Positions 25,026 through 37,900 of a DNA stretch of 64,000 bases are shown in pieces. The position numbers and the translations under genes were made by a program. The notes beneath the pieces were generated by a model. That model worked only from the letters and a program-made list of their open reading frames with translations, did not search any database and was not told the DNA's origin. The DNA lies in contig NZ_QAJL01000006.1 of assembly GCF_003852525.1 (NCBI RefSeq), positions 1,501 to 65,500 on the forward strand. Reading direction: 5' to 3'. Each line of letters begins with the position of its first letter. Within the stretch, counting starts at the first letter, position 1. Source of the DNA: Pedobacter sp. KBW06. Lineage in GTDB: Bacteria; Bacteroidota; Bacteroidia; Sphingobacteriales; Sphingobacteriaceae.

Positions 25026-26441
25026 TCAGAGTGCGATGACTTTGATTGACGATGCTTTATCGTTAAAAGTAGAAACAAAGCTACTGGACGAAGTCATCTC
25101 TATGCTACTACCAGTAAAATTATCACCGTCATATAGGATTACTTTTATACCAAAACCCAGTGTCAACGAGGATACATCGTTATCACTGATACCCAGACTG
25201 GCCAGATTTGCAGTGGTATAGTTACCTACCGGAAGCGATACGCCATATCCGCCATAACTGCCATGCTGGAAAAACTTTGCCGATCCATTGGCCCCTATTT
25301 GCGGTACTCCATTCAAAAATGAGAAAGAATAGGCTTTGGAAATGGTGTTACCGTTATTGAGCAATAGTTTCACCCTTACGTCGTAAGGCTCGTTGTTTTT
25401 AAAGTTAAGCTCATTGAGTGCCATTGCACCTGTCAGGGTATTACCTGCGCCGGGGTTAAAGCGCCAGGTTACCGCGTTATAATCAGCATCGCTGCTGCTT
25501 GTTTTTGGATCCATGTACACCAGGATGTCGCTTACGGTTTTGTCGCTGGTAAAATTCCCTATCAGGTTAAGGGTTTGCAGACCGCTGTCGTAGGTCAGGT
25601 TGGCATTAATGGTTGTTACTGCGCTGGCATATGGTGTTTCAACTGGCAAAGGGCTTTGAAAAACCTCATTCCTATTCAATATCGCGGCATCAACCGGAGT
25701 AAGGAAAGTGGGCTGACCTTTACTAAAAGTTACGTTTCCGCTTCCCATTAATGAGGTTCCATAAACAGGTTGCTCAGAAGTGTATTTTGCATGATCGTGT
25801 GGCAAATTTAATCCATGACCAAGTTCGTGCAACATCCCTCCAAGGTAATTCGAAGTGCTTGGAATTTTGTCTACCGCCATATTACTGTTGTCTAGGGCAA
25901 AACAATATTTTCCCCAACCATAAAAAGGCTGACCGTCGCTGCTGCCATCGGTACGCTGAGGCATCAGAATAAGCATGTGCGAAGAATTCGAAAATTCGCT
26001 GGGATGTGTCGTTTTGTAAGCATTAATTTCATTGATGATTTTAGTGGCCGATACGCTCGCCGTGTAAGGATAATCAGCCTGCGGGCCCTGAGCGGGAATT
26101 TGAATGAATTTTACCAGGCCTCCGGTATCCAGTGGCAGTCCCATGTACTTATCGTAGCCATAGCGGAGCATTTCGGTATGTAGCCAGCTCTGGAAATGAA
26201 CCATCAGCGTGGTTAAACGGGTTCTGTAATCACTCAAGGCCGGGTTGTCTGTGGGAACAAACATCACAATGTTAAGATTTTTCGGATTGCTGGTAAAAGT
26301 TGATGTAGTAATTGAACTGGCTGAGACTTTCATACTTTTTACTGCTTGTTCGACAGGAAGTACTTTAGCCTTTTCGCAGGAGCTCAGAAATACAGTAATC
26401 GCAATGAATACTGCGAAGATGTTTGTTTTTTTGTTAGTCAT
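25026..26441 (-). CDS. Lipoprotein zinc metalloprotease with C-terminal beta/gamma-crystallin domain
   Basis: The 471-residue protein has a lipoprotein signal (hydrophobic core then FLSSCEK). The motif HELGHGLNLPH near residue 202 is the HExxHxxxxxH zinc site of metzincin-type peptidases, preceded by a folded catalytic domain. The last 85 residues (from AKFFQHGSYGGYG) form a beta/gamma-crystallin domain with two DNDVSS / NDKASS calcium motifs. It should sit on the cell surface or in the periplasm. The combination suggests a calcium-stabilised protease acting on extracellular glycoproteins or peptides; the substrate is unknown. A strong terminator follows. Confidence 0.85.
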   Translation of the reverse strand: MTNKKTNIFAVFIAITVFLSSCEKAKVLPVEQAVKSMKVSASSITTSTFTSNPKNLNIVMFVPTDNPALSDYRTRLTTLMVHFQSWLHTEMLRYGYDKYMGLPLDTGGLVKFIQIPAQGPQADYPYTASVSATKIINEINAYKTTHPSEFSNSSHMLILMPQRTDGSSDGQPFYGWGKYCFALDNSNMAVDKIPSTSNYLGGMLHELGHGLNLPHDHAKYTSEQPVYGTSLMGSGNVTFSKGQPTFLTPVDAAILNRNEVFQSPLPVETPYASAVTTINANLTYDSGLQTLNLIGNFTSDKTVSDILVYMDPKTSSSDADYNAVTWRFNPGAGNTLTGAMALNELNFKNNEPYDVRVKLLLNNGNTISKAYSFSFLNGVPQIGANGSAKFFQHGSYGGYGVSLPVGNYTTANLASLGISDNDVSSLTLGFGIKVILYDGDNFTGSSIEMTSSSSFVSTFNDKASSIKVIAL

Positions 26442-26586
26442 GTTTTGGTGGGTTTGATTAGTTTAGATTGTTTTCGTTATCACCTAAAATTGACTTATTA
26501 TTCGTTTAAAAAAGATGAAAAATGGTAAAGAAAGGGTAGAAAATTCAGCAGAACACGATGATATCACTGATTGCGGGACTGGATGA

Positions 26587-27072
26587 TCAATTCAGAGGGC
26601 TGCCAAAGGTGACCACCCAGTAATTTTGAACCATACCTACCCCTGCTTCTTTACTGTTGGCATCCATCATTGCTCTACAGTGGCTTATACTCTTTTTCCA
26701 GGCCGCTACGACCTGATCTGCGTGGAGATATCCCCTACCTAGGTTTTCTGAGATAAAACGGCCTTTGTAACCGGCATTTGATACCCGTTCGGCAGGTGTG
26801 CCGCCTTCAGGAGACAAATGATCGAAATAGTTTTTCTTAACCATATCCCTGGCATGGCCGGTTGCAGCATTTTGCAATTGGCTATTTAAAGACAAGACAG
26901 GTACAGGAGGCATATAGTCATTACCACATTGACATCCACTTTTTCTTAGCAAGTTAATGCTGTTGATTACCAGGCTTACCTCATTCTCCGGGATTGTCAA
27001 TTTTTCCTTCTTGCATTGCATCAATAAAATACAAAGTAATGCACCCGCAAATATGATCAGACGTTTTTTCAT
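26587..27072 (-). CDS. CAP-domain (SCP/PR1-like) lipoprotein
   Basis: The 161-residue protein starts with a lipoprotein signal (LLCILLMQCKKEK). It then shows a CAP fold: LLRKSGCQCG, NAATGHARDMVKKNYFDHLSPEGGTPAERV, ENLGRGYLHADQVVAAWKKSISHCRAMMDAN and the end GMVQNYWVVTFG. The conserved cavity His and Glu residues of the family (FDHLSP, SENLG, SHCRAM) are visible. The role of bacterial CAP proteins is not well defined; peptidase or ligand-binding activity is discussed. It lies 78 bp after the GH16-like gene on the same strand. Confidence 0.85.
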   Translation of the reverse strand: MKKRLIIFAGALLCILLMQCKKEKLTIPENEVSLVINSINLLRKSGCQCGNDYMPPVPVLSLNSQLQNAATGHARDMVKKNYFDHLSPEGGTPAERVSNAGYKGRFISENLGRGYLHADQVVAAWKKSISHCRAMMDANSKEAGVGMVQNYWVVTFGSPLN

Positions 27073-27102
27073 TGGAATATAATTGTCTTTTAATGGTTAT
27101 GA

Positions 27103-27128
27103 AGGAGGCAGCTGTAAAGCCACCTCCT
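27103..27128 (-). terminator. Hairpin between the GH16-like and CAP genes
   Basis: On the minus strand AGGAGGTGGC, a 6-nt loop and GCTGCCTCCT form a 10-bp stem that includes two G-U pairs. No T tract follows, so it may be a weak terminator or an mRNA processing site. Confidence 0.4.
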
Positions 27129-27150
27129 ATGGGGAATCTGGTTTTATAAT

Positions 27151-27978
27151 TTAAAAGGCCCTTTCTCTGCCCAAATAGATATTTTTGCCGGCGTAAAATG
27201 TATCGCCGGAAGGGCCGGGACCGCCGCTATCCCCCTCCATCTGCATGTTGATGATCAGCCACATTGGTTTATTCACCGAATTGCTCAAAACGTGCCTGGC
27301 TGTCCACACATTATCGATATAATAATGGCATTCCACATCTGTAGCATTTATTTTATTGTACCAACATTTGTAATTGTGATAGGAACCAGCGTTAGAAACC
27401 CCGGTAAGTTTATTCTCCCAGCCTCCATCATAGGTATTCTGCCAGTTTGTATTATTACCTTTAAATTCCATGATATCACTTTCAGGTGGCCAGGAATTCA
27501 CACCGGTAATCCAAAAGGCAGGCCAGGTTCCTTTGCCTGTAGGTACAGCAAAATCGCCAGATATGGTATAGCTTGGAAACTGATCATTAATGATCACCTT
27601 TTCCTTCGCATAACAAGCACCTGAATTGTACCAGATGGGCATATGAGTAAAGCCATTGGCAGTACTGTTTCCGGGAGATGTTGTCAATCTGGTCGCCTTA
27701 ATGGTCAATACACTTCCACTAAGCGAAATCTGGTTATGGTTTGTTGAACTCCCTACCATACGGGCAGTACCATTGTGATCTGCACCCCAGGGATAATTAT
27801 AATTCCAGGCCGCCTCGAAATTGGTGTAGTTGGCAAAAGAAGTTCCATCTATCAGGGTCTCCCAGGCTTTAACCTGGCCATTTTTTGATGTAGCTTCTAT
27901 CTTATCTTTTTTACAAGATAAAAAGGCTACCCACATACACGCAAATAGCATGTAGCATTTCATTTTTTCATTTCTCAT
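27151..27978 (-). CDS. Lipoprotein with GH16-like (laminarinase-type) catalytic domain
   Basis: The 275-residue protein has a lipoprotein signal (CMWVAFLSCKKDK). Its jelly-roll domain contains GTWPAFWITG followed by PESDIMEF near residue 166. That matches the ExDxxE catalytic motif of glycoside hydrolase family 16, in which the two Glu residues are nucleophile and acid/base. The C-terminal half (HNYKCWYN, WLIINMQMEGDSGG) also fits the family. The likely substrate is a beta-glucan or another polysaccharide, which cannot be fixed from sequence. Start ATG 27978 is used; Met6 is an alternative. Confidence 0.8.
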   Translation of the reverse strand: MRNEKMKCYMLFACMWVAFLSCKKDKIEATSKNGQVKAWETLIDGTSFANYTNFEAAWNYNYPWGADHNGTARMVGSSTNHNQISLSGSVLTIKATRLTTSPGNSTANGFTHMPIWYNSGACYAKEKVIINDQFPSYTISGDFAVPTGKGTWPAFWITGVNSWPPESDIMEFKGNNTNWQNTYDGGWENKLTGVSNAGSYHNYKCWYNKINATDVECHYYIDNVWTARHVLSNSVNKPMWLIINMQMEGDSGGPGPSGDTFYAGKNIYLGRERAF

Positions 27979-28167
27979 TTTTTTAGGGATTTGGTTAATA
28001 TTTAGTTAATTGTAAAGCTGTTACACAGACCTTCTAAGTAAAAATATATAGCAACTACCTAAACATTAAGGGGATAAATGGTAAAATAAAGGGGACAAAA
28101 TGAGCGTTTGGCTTATACATTAACGTCTTGGCCAGATGTGATTAGAAATTAATACTTATTTTAGCTT

Positions 28168-28290
28168 ATGGCTAAAAGAATTGTTGCAAATATTCACATC
28201 GAAAATATTGCTAAAGCCGAAGCGTTTTATGAAGATATACCGGACTTGGAAATCGCAAAATGTTATCAGGACTTAAACAGCCCCCACTAA
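28168..28290 (+). pseudogene. Truncated VOC/glyoxalase-family protein (N-terminal 40 residues only)
   Basis: The frame begins MAKRIVANIHIENIAKAEAFYEDI and continues PDLEIA, the first strand-helix of a VOC (glyoxalase/bleomycin-resistance) protein. It stops after 40 residues at TAA 28288-28290, while the family needs about 115. Its end overlaps the 3' end of the convergent gene at 28287, so the rest was probably lost by deletion. The gene is not expected to be functional. Confidence 0.6.
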
Positions 28291-28739
28291 TCCTTCCTTT
28301 CGGTTAAAGCATCTTTATTCACGTCATACAAATATTCATGAGTATCGTAATTTCTATAAATTATAACACTTTTTAAATTCTTGTTCTTATTCAGGATAAC
28401 ATCTTTAACATGCTGAGCAATCATGAAGAGGGAGTCTTTTTGAATGACCCTTTCTAAAGGAAAATCAATAGACAAATAATATTCGAAAGGAACCTTATTG
28501 TAATCTTCATACAATGTATCGGTCCCTTTCTTTGTATAATTATAATAAAACCTTTCTGATTTACAATTATATGTCTTCTCTAACTCTTTAAAATACAGTT
28601 GTTCCTGTGATGACAATGCCGGCTGCTCTATGATTTGTCCGGGTTGCATCAGCCAGTAAAAAGGATTAAAAATAAATGCCATTATGATGACCAGTGCAAT
28701 GGCAGCTATAATTATTTTGATTGATCTGTTCATATTCAT
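28287..28739 (-). CDS. Membrane-anchored hypothetical protein, 150 residues
   Basis: An N-terminal hydrophobic helix (IKIIIAAIALVIIMAFIF) anchors or exports a short polar domain rich in Tyr and Lys (SERFYYNYTKKGTDTLYEDYN). No family is recognised. The 3' end abuts the broken VOC gene, which suggests a local deletion event. Nothing in the context suggests a function. Confidence 0.65.
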   Translation of the reverse strand: MNMNRSIKIIIAAIALVIIMAFIFNPFYWLMQPGQIIEQPALSSQEQLYFKELEKTYNCKSERFYYNYTKKGTDTLYEDYNKVPFEYYLSIDFPLERVIQKDSLFMIAQHVKDVILNKNKNLKSVIIYRNYDTHEYLYDVNKDALTERKD

Positions 28740-28927
28740 CTTTAATTTACCTAAACAGTTACGCTACTTCAGTCGTAAAAACTTATTTAAATAAATTTAT
28801 TTTGATAAGCTAAATATAAATAATTAAAGCCTCTTCATGATCAGAATATATGAACTACCAAACATTTGAAGCACATAAGGACTTAACATCGCTGGTAAAA
28901 GTTAACAAATATTTTCATAGATGACGT

Positions 28928-28957
28928 ACATCTCCCCTGCCTCAGCAAGGGAGATGT
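28928..28957 (-). terminator. Probable terminator after the giant-protein operon
   Basis: ACATCTCCC (28928-28936) and GGGAGATGT (28949-28957) form a 9-bp stem with a further TGC/GCA pairing inside, 22 bp after the stop of the 3642-residue gene. The T tract is poor (CATCTATGAAAAT follows on the minus strand), so efficiency is uncertain. Confidence 0.5.
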
Positions 28958-28979
28958 AATTCCTAAAAACAAGCTCGGC

Positions 28980-31900
28980 TTAGCTCAAGTCATTGATGTC
29001 GCTATAAAATAGAATAACATTCTTCAACTCAATCAATGGCAGTTTAACCTCCGTTAATGAAGAGAAAACAGACACATCCAATTGAATCCAGGCATTGGCT
29101 GTAGTCGGATTATTCTGCTCATACCAGGTCTTAATAGCAGCAGACAACTTACATACGAAGGAGTCTGTCGGACTTACCGTAGCCGAACAACCTCCCGCCG
29201 GAATTGTAAAATCTGCCGGGATGGCAAAATTAAACGGCGGTGCCAGCAATATTGGCAATTGGATCGCTGCCGGTAATACCAATGGGTTCGTCTGGATCGA
29301 CTCACTCTGCAATATCGGATAGTTCCAGGTCGCACTCAATTTAATCAGCTGCTGATCCAGTTCGTCTTTCGCAAAAAACACCGCAAAGAAATTAGCCAGC
29401 AACTCCCCAAGCGAATGTTGTACCGTTGGTACCGTCATCAGCTCTGCAATGTCAAAGATATAATCATTGTTCAGGATCGGCACCAGCTTATTGGAGAACT
29501 TCACCAATGGACTACGGTATATAAATTGAGGATTAGTAGGATTGTACGGGATCAGGTCTTCGTTTCTGATGATCGACAATCCAGCCCAGGCATATTGGAA
29601 CTCCAAAATATTCAACTCATTTACATTCACTTTTCTTGAAGCCACCGACAAAGAATCCAACCAGGACAGATAAACCGGGTTTTCACCTATCGTTTGATAC
29701 CAATACGCATTAGGAATCACCTCCCCCCCCTCATCAGTTGCCGGAACAGTCGTATAGTCAGGGATACTCACCACAGGCATATTTGGCAGCGTCACCGCGA
29801 TATCCTGATTATTCCCGGTATAGCTCAGCTTATCCTGCTCAGAGATCTCGTCTGGCGGAACAATAGTCACCAGCAATCGGTTATCATTGTCCTTATCATC
29901 CGATTGAACGATCATGAAATCAAAAGCACGTTTCGTATCGGTATCACCACCGGAAGTTAAAAGTACGCTCGTATACTCACTCCAGGCAATTGCCAGATTA
30001 TTGGTTAAGGTCACTAAGGCCTGCAATGCATAATAAGCACTGTCCAGATTAGGATCTGAAGAAGTAGAAGCAGCCGTAATCGCAGTAAGGTATTTGTTAA
30101 AATCATCCAATATCTGCGGCCAAACCGTCACCAGTTGTGCCATGTCGTTAAACAGATCACGCGAAGGACCGGCCATCATTTTTAGCTGAGGCGCTGGTAC
30201 CAGGTTAAACTCAATCTCAGAGAATATCCGGTCTTGTGCAGCCTGATCTTCCGTGTAAGAATAGGTATAATCCCATTGCGAAGCCTTCTCTAACTTCGCG
30301 TTTTCCGTATCTCCCGAAACATCAACCGGAGTTCCGGTCTGGGTGGTCAGTGTGGGCGGAGTCGGATAATTACGCAGCACGATAGGAATATCTACCAATC
30401 CCAGGTTTTGTTGTAAAACCTGAAGATCTGATCCCGGACTCACCGGGGTATTCACATCGGCTGGAATAATAAAGGTCAGCCAGTTAGAACCTTTGTACCC
30501 TTCAATCCCCTGAACATCACTGATTTGGAACTCTATATGCGTCACCACATAAGAAAGGTTGAGTTCCACACTGCTGTATTCTTTCGCATTCTTTGTAGAG
30601 AAGCTAAACGTTAAATAAGAATCCTCCGAACTTGCATCTTTCGCATTCAGCTGTATTTTTGCCGTCGAAATGCTATACATGCTTTTCAGGTTATCATCCA
30701 GGCTAACCATATCCTGATTCAAAGAGGATACCCCCTGGAATGCCGGATTGTCTACCATAGGAACACCATACAACCTTGGAGGAGTGGTATTATTGGTAAA
30801 GCCTGTAAAATCAGATGTCGCCGTCACTTTCGTCTGTACCAGAGCGCTCACATTGTAAGCATTTCCCAGCTGATTCAGCAATTGCTGTTTAAACTGTTCT
30901 TTCGCATTCGCCAGGCTCTCCGGATCATTACTGATCACCGGAGCGGTTAAAACAGATTCAATTTCATTGGAAATCGTATCCGCAAGGCTCTTCTTCGCAT
31001 TGGTAATGGCTTCTACAAAAGTATCGGCATCAATCTGCTGTTCTCCCAGCCAAACCTTTTCATCAGCTGCTTTTAGCTGGTCCACCAGGAATCCAGGTAC
31101 GGAGAAATCTGAAGTCAGGAATACATCAATCACATTAAGCGATTGCGCAGCCCAGTTGTCCATATCAATCCCTGCAAAATTCTTCAATTCTACAGAACTG
31201 TCTACAAGACCTTTACCGGTTACATATTTCTGAATCGGAACTCCGTTTTTAGAAACCAGACTGGTATTTAATGGTTTAGGTGCATAAAATACCGGAAGCA
31301 AACTGTACACATAAATGGTATAATGGTACTGCTCAAATTCTGCCTCCGTAAGTACCGTTTTCAGCTGGACATCAAAATCTGTCCGGTTGTTATACACTAC
31401 ATTCAGTAATGGCGTCAATTTATCCGTCACCTCTGCAGGTACATTACCTTTGGTATCCAGGTTTTCAATAGATTGAGGCGTCAGCTGATAAAAACAAGCT
31501 TCTGAAGCCGACCAATAGATCCCCTGTCCTTCCTCCTGGCCCATACGCACCACATATACCGCCTGATTGCTGCTGCTGCTTCCTGCCTGCTCTGGGTTTG
31601 TACCAATTGCAATTTTCAATTGATAAACACCGGGATTGCTGAACGCCAGCTCAAATTTCGCTGCAAATTCATTCAGGCCATTCGGACTCGTTTGTGTATC
31701 CTGAGTACCTGATGGTGTGGTTGGACCATTTTCTGTTAGCGCAATGATTGTTTGAGGCCTTATCGCAGTAACGGAATTGGTCACCAGGTCACTATCCTTA
31801 AAGTCATTATTTACAAAGTCCAGATCCCTGGCAAATTCAACATCAACCGTCAACAGTAAAATAGATGCCGTATCAATATCCGCCGCATTGATCGGATTCA

Positions 31901-34900
31901 CAATAGGATTCATCACCGGAGCAGTTGCGTCCTGCTCATTTGACCTGGCCAGTAAATAAGTATAAGCATCTTTTACAAACTGAAGCAACTGGTTAAACTG
32001 CGCTCCTGCAATTGCATAATCCTTATTCGGCGTCAGCGAAGTGCTCAGGTTGATGCTTAGCGTATTGTGTCCATCCTTAGGGCTCAACTGCGTGATCTGG
32101 TAATAAATATTGGTATAAATGATCAGGTCGTTCCTGGCATTGGCTTTCCAGTCTTGCTGCTGATCAGCAGGGACATCCAGCGGCACATACCTTTGGGAAT
32201 TAAAGTTGAAGTTCAAAGCCAGCTCAGCGCCTTTACCCTGATCATTATCAAACAAATAACTCATTTCCAGACTCGGCCATTTACCCAGTCCTTTTAACTC
32301 ATCCGTATAAGCAATCTGCACTGGTGGATTGTTTAATGGCGTTTGCGGATCCAGACTTGGATCACTAAATGGCGTAATCGTGTTGTTGCCATAGTAATCT
32401 ACCCAGTCAAAATGCACCTGCGCCTGTCCGCCAATCCCCAGATAAGGGTTGTCCTCTTTTTGAGGATAACCTGCCGGATAACCCACCGGATTTTCCAGAG
32501 GAAGCTCCATATAAGGGTTCGGTTTGGCAAATTGCGCCAATGGAATCACCGGATTATACACCCATAATTCTTCTTCTATTGGAGTAGCCTCTGCTTTTCC
32601 TAACAGCTGATCCTGACTCTGAGAAGTCCCCGGACCAGCAGGCAATCCAATTTCACTCGGCTCAAAACCGGCGTTCTCAATCACATTGTAGCTGAGCAGA
32701 TTGTATAAGTTTTCCAGGTATATTTTCGCGTAATCTGGATCTGTCACTTTATAATTCTCCGGCAACACAGGATTTGTACGGTTCAGCTCAAATGAAGCCG
32801 CTCCTTGTGGCACATTCGATACCTTGTGTAAAATCTGGTCATTGATGGTCAATGCCGTACTGGTACTGAAGAAATTGGCCACATTACGTACCGCCCATCC
32901 CAATACAGACATATCTATAAAGTAATAAGCCGCAATGCTTCCAAAAGTATTGCCCGGGGTTCCGGCAGCACCAGAAACCGTGTATTTCAGCTCTGGAATG
33001 CTCACCAATTGCCACAATGGCAAATTGTTCCAATCTGTGATCTGTGGGTTTAAGGCCTGAAGATCTGTAGCACTTACACTGTAATAAGCCGAAATCGTTG
33101 CAAGGTTGTTCACTGTACTGATTCTGCCTACCTCATATACCAATCCGCTAAAAGTAATCACAGGTACCGGTGCTATAGTCGTGTTTAAGACCACACCGGC
33201 ATTGATCTCTGCAAACGCACTGAGCAGGATATTATACCTCGAACTGATGATCAATGGGGTATCCAGCGCATTTTGCGCATAAACTGTCAGCCCGGTTTGC
33301 TCTGCACTTTCCGCATAAACCACACAAGAAGAAACATCAATTTTATCGCCCGTCACTGCGCAGTTCATGTAATTGGCCGGTTTATTGGCAAAGACATCAC
33401 TATAAGTCACCATCAGACGGATGGTAGCAGTATCTCCTTTACCAAATATGCTGTCAGGGAAACCTTTTTTGCTTTCTATTTCATTGTAAAGTAAGTAATA
33501 ACCTCCCGAACGGGTAATGCTGCATTCCCATAACAAGCGGATAAAATCGTAAGTGCTGTTCAGGATTCCGGTGTCTAAAGTAGTTTCCTCAACCGCCATC
33601 AGCGCCATTCTCATCGCCTGATTGGAAGGATTCGTTTCTGTAGAAAGGTTGGCCTGCACAATAAATGATTTCATGCTGTCCATTCCCACCGACATCAATC
33701 CCCCATCCGCTTCATACAACCACTGAATATCCGTGATCGTACCTTTATTATTGTTGGCGGAATTCGGATCCAGCGCCTGCAGCAATCTTTGCAAGATCGT
33801 CGCACCCGCCTCATCGGCCCCCATCAACTCGTAAGTATACGCATTCACCACAGCGGTGGATTCTCCTGTCAGCCTCTTCAGATCGATCTCTACAATGGTA
33901 TTCCAGCCGTAGTAAGAAGAAGAACGATAATCCATCATGCCTTTAGCAGCATCATATTGTCCAATCTGAGCGCCAAACATAGATCCCGCCAGTTTTGGCA
34001 AGGCCAGCTGGGCTAGCATTCCTGAAGGGAACATCCAGATCAATGGAGAGATATCGTTCTGGTTGCCCATACTACCATACGGCAAGACTACTTTTCCGGA
34101 CGACTGCCATTTGGTAACCGTCTGGAAGGTATATTGTAATGGCAATAAATCATAAGGCTTCATTGGCGTCAATGAAAGCACCTCTGGTTTGATGCCCGTC
34201 TGCTGTGCATAATTCAGCAAAGTACTGATCTGCTCAATATCCGGATCATCCAGTATCACCGAAAGCATATTTCCTCCCGGTTCATTCATCGATTTTCCAT
34301 CAATCTGCAGCCAGCTCAGCGAAGAATTGATCAGCTGGATCTCAAAACCTTTGGCCACATCTGCTGGCAATACAAACTCCTGTCCGGTTAAAGAGAACAG
34401 CGCACAATCACTGTCTGTTGGACATGGTGATCCTGCTGACAAGGTCAATCCCGGTAAATTAGTAGGCAAACGCATGCCATGCAGCTGATACCTGGATGCC
34501 ATACCAGACAATTGTCCGTAGCAACCATTTTCAGTGAAATAAGCCAGAATACTGCTCACATCCAGAATCTCTAAGCCCGGAATATTGGCACTGCTGTAAC
34601 CTTCTCCATTGTAAAACAGGTCAGTGATGTTCTGATTTGAATAATTGGAAGCCATCAATGCCACAGTAGTACTGTAAGTCACAGAAAGGTTCAGCAAAGT
34701 ATCGGCCTGTGCCGGATCCTCAAAAGCAACAGTGCTGTAAAGGAAAGGTGGAATTAACAGCTGACCAAGAGGTTGAATACTCTGCGACTGTACAACAGGA
34801 CTTGCGGCCAGGTTTTCCGGAGTAACCGTAGTTTTAGTTGCCTCGGTAAGGCTCTTTGCCATACTGGTCAGGGTATCTCCCGGAACAATCTTATACAGCA

Positions 34901-37900
34901 CCGAATCATACACAAAAGTATTCCCGCTGATGAACAAGCCCGGTGTCACCTGATTTTGCATCAATAGTCCTGCAACATCCACATTTTTATAAATGTTGGT
35001 CACTACCGAAGTAAAGGTATCCTCGTTTTTAGCGGTATAAACTACTGCGCCAATAATCAACCATCCGCCAGGCTGTGTTACCGCTGTTTTCTGGAAATCC
35101 AGATCCGCAGAAAGTAAGGCCAGCGTAGTACCTAACCCGGCTGCCACTGCTTCCAGGGTATCTCCTGCCTTTACGGTATAAGAATTATTATTGTATTTGA
35201 CTACCTGTCCGGGCGCGAGTAAACCGGGTACCGTACCATTCTGAACGATCAGCATAGCCGATGTAACCGCATAAAGCAGCGCCACCGAACTAAAGGTATC
35301 ACCACTTGCAATCAGGTGCATATGACCCGTGACCTGAAGGGAAACACCAGCTGTAAGCGGATGGTTCTGGTTGGCAACCGCAATGTCTTGCAAGATCACA
35401 TGGTTGGAATAACCATTTGCGGTAAGGCCATTTGCCCATGTCGTCATGGTCTGCAAACTGCGATCTACCGCCACCTGATCATCTGCACTGTCAATTTTGT
35501 AAGTAAAATTATCCATCGCATCAGATCCATATCCGGCCAGTTGTTTTCCGATCAACACAAAGTAATCTTCAAAAACAAAGGTCGACATGCTATAGCTTGG
35601 GTCTGCCCCAGCCGCCATTTTCGCTTGTGGTGCCGAATTACTTTCTTCCGAAACGCTGACTTCCAGTTCAGCAAACCATTTCTTCACCTCATCCAGGTAC
35701 TCGGCAGTCGCCATATTGTATTGGCTGAAATCAATGTTTAAAGGAATCCCCGGTACATTTAAACTCAGGTCATAGAACATCGGGAAAATTGCCGCAGAAG
35801 GAAGATCTTCGCCCAGATTCTGAAGGTTAACCGCCGCAAATGAACTTTGCAGGAAGCTTAGTATATCAGCTGTAGGAATCGGGAAAGGATTGTCTTCGTT
35901 AGACAGCAAGGCGATTAAATTGTCCAGATCCAGTTTTGAAATCCCCTGTGCATCAATTGCTGCACGGGTAGTCAGACCTGCATTCGGATCGATGTAATTG
36001 GCCACCAGCCAGCGGAAGAAATCACTGCTCAACCGTTCAAATGAAGTCGTACCATCACTCGGACCATTCGGATCCGGTGCATCAATAAACAGCGTAGCTA
36101 CATACTGTGCCTGCTGACTGTTCAGGTTGGTACTTCCTTTAGGCGCAGATACCGTTAGGTGTGGTACGAAGTATAAATTAAGTACCGGCAATGCATCTTC
36201 AGATCCGGTTGCCAGCATGGTGTTAAACTGAAGCCTTGGCCTGCTACCTGTCATACCGGCCATCATCCTATACTGTGGCATGGCCAATGCGGAGGCTGCT
36301 GATACCGCAGTGAGGTCTTTGTTCCATGGCGCAGCTGCACGGTTGTCTGTACCGATGGTCAGGTCTTGTCTGATCGTTGCAGTGAAACTGAAATGAATGG
36401 TGATTTTGAAGAAGCCCAGGTTCAGACGTGCCGACACCTTGACATCAACAGAAGCCACAATGGCCAGCGGAATTTTGTTATAGGCCTCAAAGATCGCCTG
36501 TACGTAAATCGTGATCGTAATATTTACACTGGCAGAGATAATTCCAAAGTCGATAGAACCATATAATTTACCAATGATCCCCACCGTACCTTTCAGGTAA
36601 TAGTAGTAAGAAGTTTCGACCGTCTGCAGGTTTTTCTCCTGACCTTCCAGTGTACCCTGATATGGGTGGTAACTGGCAATTACCCCTTCAATGATCCCAA
36701 ATAAAGTGAGGCTGAAACCTGCGCTCAGGAGACCATAATTGACACTATAGCCCACGCCAACCTGTAACCCTATTCCAAACACCAGGACCGGATTAAAGTT
36801 ACCATAGCTCGTTGCCGGCACCAGAGTGGTGGTGGCACTGCTCAGCTTGCCAAAATACAATCCACCCGAACCCATTGCAGGGATTCCCGGTGGCACAATG
36901 GCCTGAAGGGTAAAGGACCTTGAAAAATCCATGTTGTGCGGAAATCCAATGTCGACTTTAAAATCGCCATTGGTATAGATTTCCAGGCTGATGCAGGGAA
37001 GGGTAATGTTAACCGCCCCAAATTGCAGGTTGCGCAATTTATCCGGCAGCGTCAGGTCCATCTGGTATACCCCGATAGAATCGGAGATCTTTTTATACAT
37101 GATCTCAAATACGAGTCCTTTCAGCACTTTCGCTTTATCACCACTTAAGGCAATACGAAGCCCGTAAAGGTTCGGATCGTTGAACACAATCTGCGCATCA
37201 ACGGTCCAGACCGGTTTATCCTTGGTGCCTACATTTAACACCCCGAAACTGGTTGCAATCAGCCAATTGCTGTCTTCATTAAAATTAAGCAGCGTATTGC
37301 CCGAACCTGGTCCTATCGGAATAGTTCCCGCTTCAGGTTCCGTAAATGCCTTTTGCATGGCATCGGTCACCTCTTTAATGGACTGATAAGACGCACTGTT
37401 GGTCAGTTCCACATGTTGTCCCATGGCCAGCAGGTAAAGTCCGAAATATTCTGAGCCCTGTCCAGGTACTTCAGGCATTTTGTTAATGTCCTGTCCACCT
37501 TTCTCCGGTTTAAATAAATTACTGTCGTTCACACCAGGAACCGGTGATGATCCATCAAATGAGATGAATACACCGGTTGAATTTTTGGTCAGGCGGATGC
37601 CATTGATGGTAATAAATATCAAATTGAGGCTCTTTCCGAATTTGTAGTTCACCGTGATGTCTTTTGTATCCAGATCATAGGTCACAGAGAAGCCGTCCAA
37701 ACTCAGGTCATTCAGTAAATCCCATGGCGAATCCAGTTCAAAAGTAGGATCCCCAATCATTTTCATAAATGAGGTAATCAAGCTCCCTACAGACCATTTT
37801 TCAATGCGGAAAGTGATGGTTTTGTCTTCCTTGGTAACGTTATATTCGGTGATGAACCCCTCCCATTGGATCGAGAGCAATTGATCATTTTTTGAAAAGT

